From Rhizobium sp. Q54 (GTDB lineage: Bacteria; Pseudomonadota; Alphaproteobacteria; UBA2966; CAIVPW01): a stretch of 64,000 bases of DNA. The DNA lies in the NCBI GenBank assembly GCA_945947575.1, contig CAMEYM010000004.1, forward strand, positions 1 to 64,000. The letters are read 5' to 3'. Of the stretch, positions 60,925 through 64,000 are shown in pieces; position 1 is the stretch's first letter; every line of letters starts with the position of its first letter. Position numbers and translations under genes: made by a program. The notes below the pieces were generated by a model. It saw nothing but the letters and a program-made list of their open reading frames with translations, was not told the DNA's origin and did no database searches.

Positions 60925-61923
60925 ATGGCCGCCGCTCCAAGCCGTCGTCGTGTTCTAGCGATCTTCGGCGCCGCCGCAGGAATGTCTCTCGCCGGCGCCA
61001 TGCGCCCGGCCCGCGCGGACGCTCAGTTCTTCACGTGGCAGGGCACGGCGCTCGGCGCTGACGCCTCTCTCACGCTGGCTCACACCTCTGCGGTGGCCGC
61101 CCAGCGCATCATCGACAGGGCGGTGGCGGAGGTGCGAAGGCTTGAAGCGATCTTCAGCCTGCACCAACCGGACAGCGAGATTGCGCGGCTGAACCGCGAC
61201 GGGCGCATCACGCGGCCCTCCCAGGACATGCTGGTCCTGTTGACCGAGGCCAAGCGCTTCGGCGAATTGAGCAACGGCGCGTTCGACGTGACCGTGCAGC
61301 CGCTCTGGAACCTGTATTCCGCGCACTTCAAGCGCTCGCCCGATGCGACCGAAGGACCAACTGCCGCCGACATTCGTGCCGCGGTCGCCCTGGTCGATTA
61401 CCGTCGCATCGACATCAACCCGCTCTTCGTCGCTCTCGATCGCAAGGGCATGGGCGTGACCCTCGACGGCATCGCCCAGGGCTACATCACCGACAAGGTC
61501 GCTGATCTGTTGCGCGAGCAGGGCATCGCCCACGTTCTCGTCGATCTCGGCGAGGCCCGCGCTCTGGGCAACCATCCCGAGGGCCGGCCCTGGGTCATCG
61601 GCCTCAAGGATCCGCAGCAGCCGGCACGCGTTGCGCGCTCGATCGACCTCGCCAACATGTCGCTGGCGACGTCCGGCGGCTACGGCACCGTGTTCGACGC
61701 CCGCGGGCGCTTCCACCACCTGTTCGATCCGCGCACCGGCACCAGCGCCGCGCACCACATCGGGGTGTCGATCGTCACCCCGCGCGCGACCCACGCCGAC
61801 GCGCTCTCCACCTCGGTGTACGTATCGCCGGCGTCCGAGACCGAGCGCATCCTGCGCCGCCACGGCAACGCGACTGCCTACGTCACCTATCCGGACGGCA
61901 CCACCCGTACCTTCTCGGCGTAG
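60925..61923 (+). CDS. apbE: FAD:protein FMN transferase (ApbE), Tat-exported
   Basis: 332 residues. A Tat motif SRRRVLAIFGAAAG precedes the ApbE domain. LGADASLTLAHTS, FSLHQPDSEIARLN, FDVTVQPLWNLY, GMGVTLDGIAQGYITDKVADLL, VDLGEARALG, SLATSGGYGTVFDARGRFHHLFDPRTG and THADALSTSVYV are all family motifs. It links FMN to a threonine in target proteins; the NosR-like protein at 42167 has such a site. ATG 60925 is preceded by GGAGGAG; GTG 60889 and ATG 60904 are alternatives. Confidence 0.9.
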   Translation: MAAAPSRRRVLAIFGAAAGMSLAGAMRPARADAQFFTWQGTALGADASLTLAHTSAVAAQRIIDRAVAEVRRLEAIFSLHQPDSEIARLNRDGRITRPSQDMLVLLTEAKRFGELSNGAFDVTVQPLWNLYSAHFKRSPDATEGPTAADIRAAVALVDYRRIDINPLFVALDRKGMGVTLDGIAQGYITDKVADLLREQGIAHVLVDLGEARALGNHPEGRPWVIGLKDPQQPARVARSIDLANMSLATSGGYGTVFDARGRFHHLFDPRTGTSAAHHIGVSIVTPRATHADALSTSVYVSPASETERILRRHGNATAYVTYPDGTTRTFSA

Positions 61924-61935
61924 CAGCCGGGCACA

Positions 61936-61966
61936 AAAAAGGGCCGCGGATTCCGCGGCCCTTTTT
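61936..61966. terminator. bidirectional terminator
   Basis: AAAAAGGGCCGCGG (61936-61949), loop ATT, CCGCGGCCCTTTTT (61953-61966). A/T runs on both flanks make it work for both convergent genes. Confidence 0.9.
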
Positions 61967-61985
61967 CGTTGGAAGCGGGCGGTGG

Positions 61986-62591
61986 CTAGCGGCGCGCCAG
62001 CGGCTTCGGGTCGAACTTCATGTCGACCACGGCGCCGTTGTCGTCAAGGGTGAAGCGCGTGACGGTCTGTTCCATCTGGTCGTGCATCTCGATGGTCGCG
62101 TAGTAGACCAGCGTCACCACCGGATTGAGCTTCTCGACCTTCACCGACACGGGCACCTTGTCGGTAGCGTTCTGCGCCAGGTACTGGTGAATGTTCACCG
62201 TGTACTCGCCCTTCATGTAGCCGCGCATCGACACGGTTTCTTGGTTCAGCGGATTCTGGATGCGCACGCCATCTACGGTGATGACGTCGCGGAAGTTGCC
62301 GCGGTCGTCCCGGTCAAGGTGCATCAGGCCGGCTTCGCGGCCCTTGTACCAAACCATGCCGCCCTGCGGATCCTGCACGTAAAGATCCATGTCGTCGGGA
62401 TGGTTGTCGGGCCAATTCACCGTGATGAGGAACTCGGCCTTCGGGTCGATCTTGGCGTCCTGGGCGACCGGGTTGATCAGCATGAAGGCGACCAGGAACA
62501 TGAACGTGAAGCTGAGCAACGCGTTGAACAGCATGTCCTGGAAGGGATAGAACACTTCGCCTTCGTAAAAGAACCCGTCGGACGACTTCAT
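61986..62591 (-). CDS. second MotB/ExbD-like protein with periplasmic beta-sandwich
   Basis: 201 residues, starting at ATG 62591. The first 50 residues are almost identical to the protein at 40406 (MKSSDGFFYEGEVFYPFQDM and on), including D19 before the helix. The beta domain is more divergent (DDMDLYVQDPQGGMVWYKG, SMRGYMKGEYTVNIHQYL). No MotA/TolQ-like gene is next to it, so it may share the channel subunit encoded at 39578. Confidence 0.82.
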   Translation of the reverse strand: MKSSDGFFYEGEVFYPFQDMLFNALLSFTFMFLVAFMLINPVAQDAKIDPKAEFLITVNWPDNHPDDMDLYVQDPQGGMVWYKGREAGLMHLDRDDRGNFRDVITVDGVRIQNPLNQETVSMRGYMKGEYTVNIHQYLAQNATDKVPVSVKVEKLNPVVTLVYYATIEMHDQMEQTVTRFTLDDNGAVVDMKFDPKPLARR

Positions 62592-62714
62592 GACACCTGT
62601 TGCTCCTGCCCCAGCCGGGCGATCAAACAGGCATCGGCGCACGGACGCAAGGGGCGGCCCCATGGGCGTCCCTCGGCGCCCCTAACATCGCAGAAATCCT
62701 AGGGAATATCCGAG

Positions 62715-63917
62715 CTAGACTCGGCAGCCCGATTGGGGCGCGATGGCCCCGAGCTTCTCGACCAGGCGTAGCTGACCGCCCTCGGTACGGGCGATGTACA
62801 TCTGCATCGCCATGTGGTGGTCGGGAGTGATGGTCATGTTGCCGGTCGCGGTGGCCAGAGTGAGACCGGTCATGCCGTTGACCGCGCCTTCGCGGCTCAC
62901 GTCGCCCGACTTCTCGATGCCGCCCTTGAGCGCCATCAGCGCGTTGTAGTGGGCGAACACATAATGAGAGACGCCGGTGTTGGCGCCGTGCATGGCGCGC
63001 ACGCGCGTGACGAAATCGCGTACGCCGGCGTCCGGATCGGAGGCCACGAAGGGCACGCCCGCCACCATGTTCTCGCCTTTGCCTTCGCCGAACGCGCCCA
63101 GGTACGTCTCGCTGAATCCGAGGAACGCGATGGTGACGCGGCGCAAGAGGCCGAATTCTTCGGCCTGCTTGATGAAGGTGATGCCGGGTGCGCCCGGCAA
63201 CGCGAACAGCAGTATTTGCGCGCCTGAGTCGGCGATCTTGCGGATCACCGGGACGAAGTCCTTCTCGTCGCCGGCGGTGTACTCCTCGGCGACGACGGAG
63301 CCGCCGACCTGGGTGATCATCGGCTTGGCTGCCTTGAACATGTTGCGCGGCCACACGTAGTTCTGGCCGAACATGTAGTAGCGGTTGCCTTTGCCCTGGG
63401 TGTTGAGCCACGGGATGAGGGGTGCGGTGTCCTGGTTCGGCACCGTGTTGAAGAAGAACAGGTATCGGCCGCAGCCGCCGCCCTGGTCGTTGGCGCCCTC
63501 GTAGTTGGTGGCGTAGAGCAGCGGCGTCTTGAGGCCGTCCATGATCGGCGCCATCGCCTCGCGCGACGACGACAGGATCTCGCCGGCAATGGCGATCGCC
63601 TCGTCGCGCTGGATCAGCTCGCGCGCGCGCTCGGCAGCCGTCTTCGGATCGGTGCGGCTATCGCGATAGAGGATCTCGACCGGCCGGCCCAGGATGCCGC
63701 CCCGCGCGTTGATCTCGGCGCGGGCGAGGTCGAGGCCGATGCGCGCCTGCTCGCCGAACAGCTCGAGGCCGCCCGAGAACGGCAGCACCGCGCCCACAGG
63801 AATGGGCCGCGCCTGAGCGATGGCGGGAAAGCCGAAGGTGCCTGCGAGTGTCGCGGCGCCTGCCCCGGCCAGGAATGCCCTACGGCCAGCCAACTTCCGA
63901 GCGGAGGTTGATATCAC
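62715..63917 (-). CDS. branched-chain amino acid/urea-type ABC substrate-binding protein (Tat-exported)
   Basis: 400 residues, GTG start at 63917. Tat motif GRRAFLAGAGAATLAG, signal end AIAQA, then a Peripla_BP_6 fold: IPVGAVLPFSGGLELFGEQARIGLDLARAEINARGGILGRPVEILYRDSRTD, the first-lobe signature of LivJ/UrtA/AmiC-type proteins. FFFNTVPNQDT and MFGQNYVWPRNM are in the ligand cleft region. No transporter genes follow. It lies 123 bases upstream of the MotB/ExbD-like gene on the same strand. Confidence 0.88.
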   Translation of the reverse strand: MISTSARKLAGRRAFLAGAGAATLAGTFGFPAIAQARPIPVGAVLPFSGGLELFGEQARIGLDLARAEINARGGILGRPVEILYRDSRTDPKTAAERARELIQRDEAIAIAGEILSSSREAMAPIMDGLKTPLLYATNYEGANDQGGGCGRYLFFFNTVPNQDTAPLIPWLNTQGKGNRYYMFGQNYVWPRNMFKAAKPMITQVGGSVVAEEYTAGDEKDFVPVIRKIADSGAQILLFALPGAPGITFIKQAEEFGLLRRVTIAFLGFSETYLGAFGEGKGENMVAGVPFVASDPDAGVRDFVTRVRAMHGANTGVSHYVFAHYNALMALKGGIEKSGDVSREGAVNGMTGLTLATATGNMTITPDHHMAMQMYIARTEGGQLRLVEKLGAIAPQSGCRV

Positions 63918-64000
63918 TGCTTTTCCTCGTCTTTTCGTGAAGGACCGGAGCTAAGCTCCTGGCCTGCGAGCGCGCCTGCGACGGCGCGGAATATAGCCTA

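Overview
The window is 64 kb of dense, GC-rich chromosome. It most likely comes from an alphaproteobacterium, possibly Rhodospirillales-like. The lineage hints are a DUF2794 gene, two IalB-like secreted proteins, a yggT-DUF167-folD run, a small DUF1232 protein and alphaproteobacterial-type Pst/Pho genes. There is one tRNA gene, tRNA-Ala(CGC). No rRNA, IS element, prophage or CRISPR array was seen. Many genes overlap by ATGA or GTGA, and many starts are GTG.

Layout. 1-4.4 kb: the end of a membrane protein, a SET protein, a methyltransferase, small membrane proteins, and a lone 25-codon pqqA (precursor peptide of pyrroloquinoline quinone, PQQ) followed by a strong hairpin. 4.5-11.6 kb: a complete phosphate regulon, phoR-pstSCAB-phoU-phoB, with a repeated Pho box before pstS. 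11.6-24.5 kb: a metal or cobalamin binding protein, an O-methyltransferase, two peptide-type permeases, DUF2794, a Bax-inhibitor-1 protein, an ABC ATPase/FtsX-like permease pair beside a TesA-type esterase, and an operon of zincin, low-molecular-weight phosphatase and fructosamine-kinase-like genes. 24.3-31 kb: four small proteins, two IalB paralogues, rlmN, argG, folD-DUF167-yggT and the tRNA. 31-39.4 kb: mscL broken by a 44-bp palindromic repeat, a cNMP-binding protein, a sorbosone-dehydrogenase-type propeller, a BarA-like hybrid kinase, a frameshifted secreted protein and the methionine-salvage genes mtnB-mtnD-mtnC. 39.5-41.6 kb: an undescribed-looking cassette of a MotA/TolQ-like channel protein, a MotB/ExbD-like protein with a periplasmic beta-sandwich, and a membrane partner.

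41.7-62 kb reads as one periplasmic redox/PQQ neighbourhood. It holds two related c-type cytochromes, a NosR-like FMN/4Fe-4S membrane protein, a DUF1800/DUF1501 pair, a taurine/nitrate-type ABC importer, and the ATPase, substrate-binding protein, permease and beta-propeller of the ABC system found with PQQ-dependent alcohol dehydrogenases (PedA1A2BC-like). It also holds a sensor kinase with a sigma-54 activator, two small secreted beta proteins, and ApbE. Each of the two secreted-protein genes has a correctly spaced -24/-12 promoter, and one has a perfect palindrome about 80 bp upstream of it. A simple reading is that the two-component pair turns on these secreted proteins and that ApbE flavinylates the NosR-like protein. 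The PQQ dehydrogenase itself and pqqBCDE are not in the window. The window ends with a second copy of the MotB/ExbD-like beta-sandwich gene and a branched-chain amino acid/urea-type binding protein.
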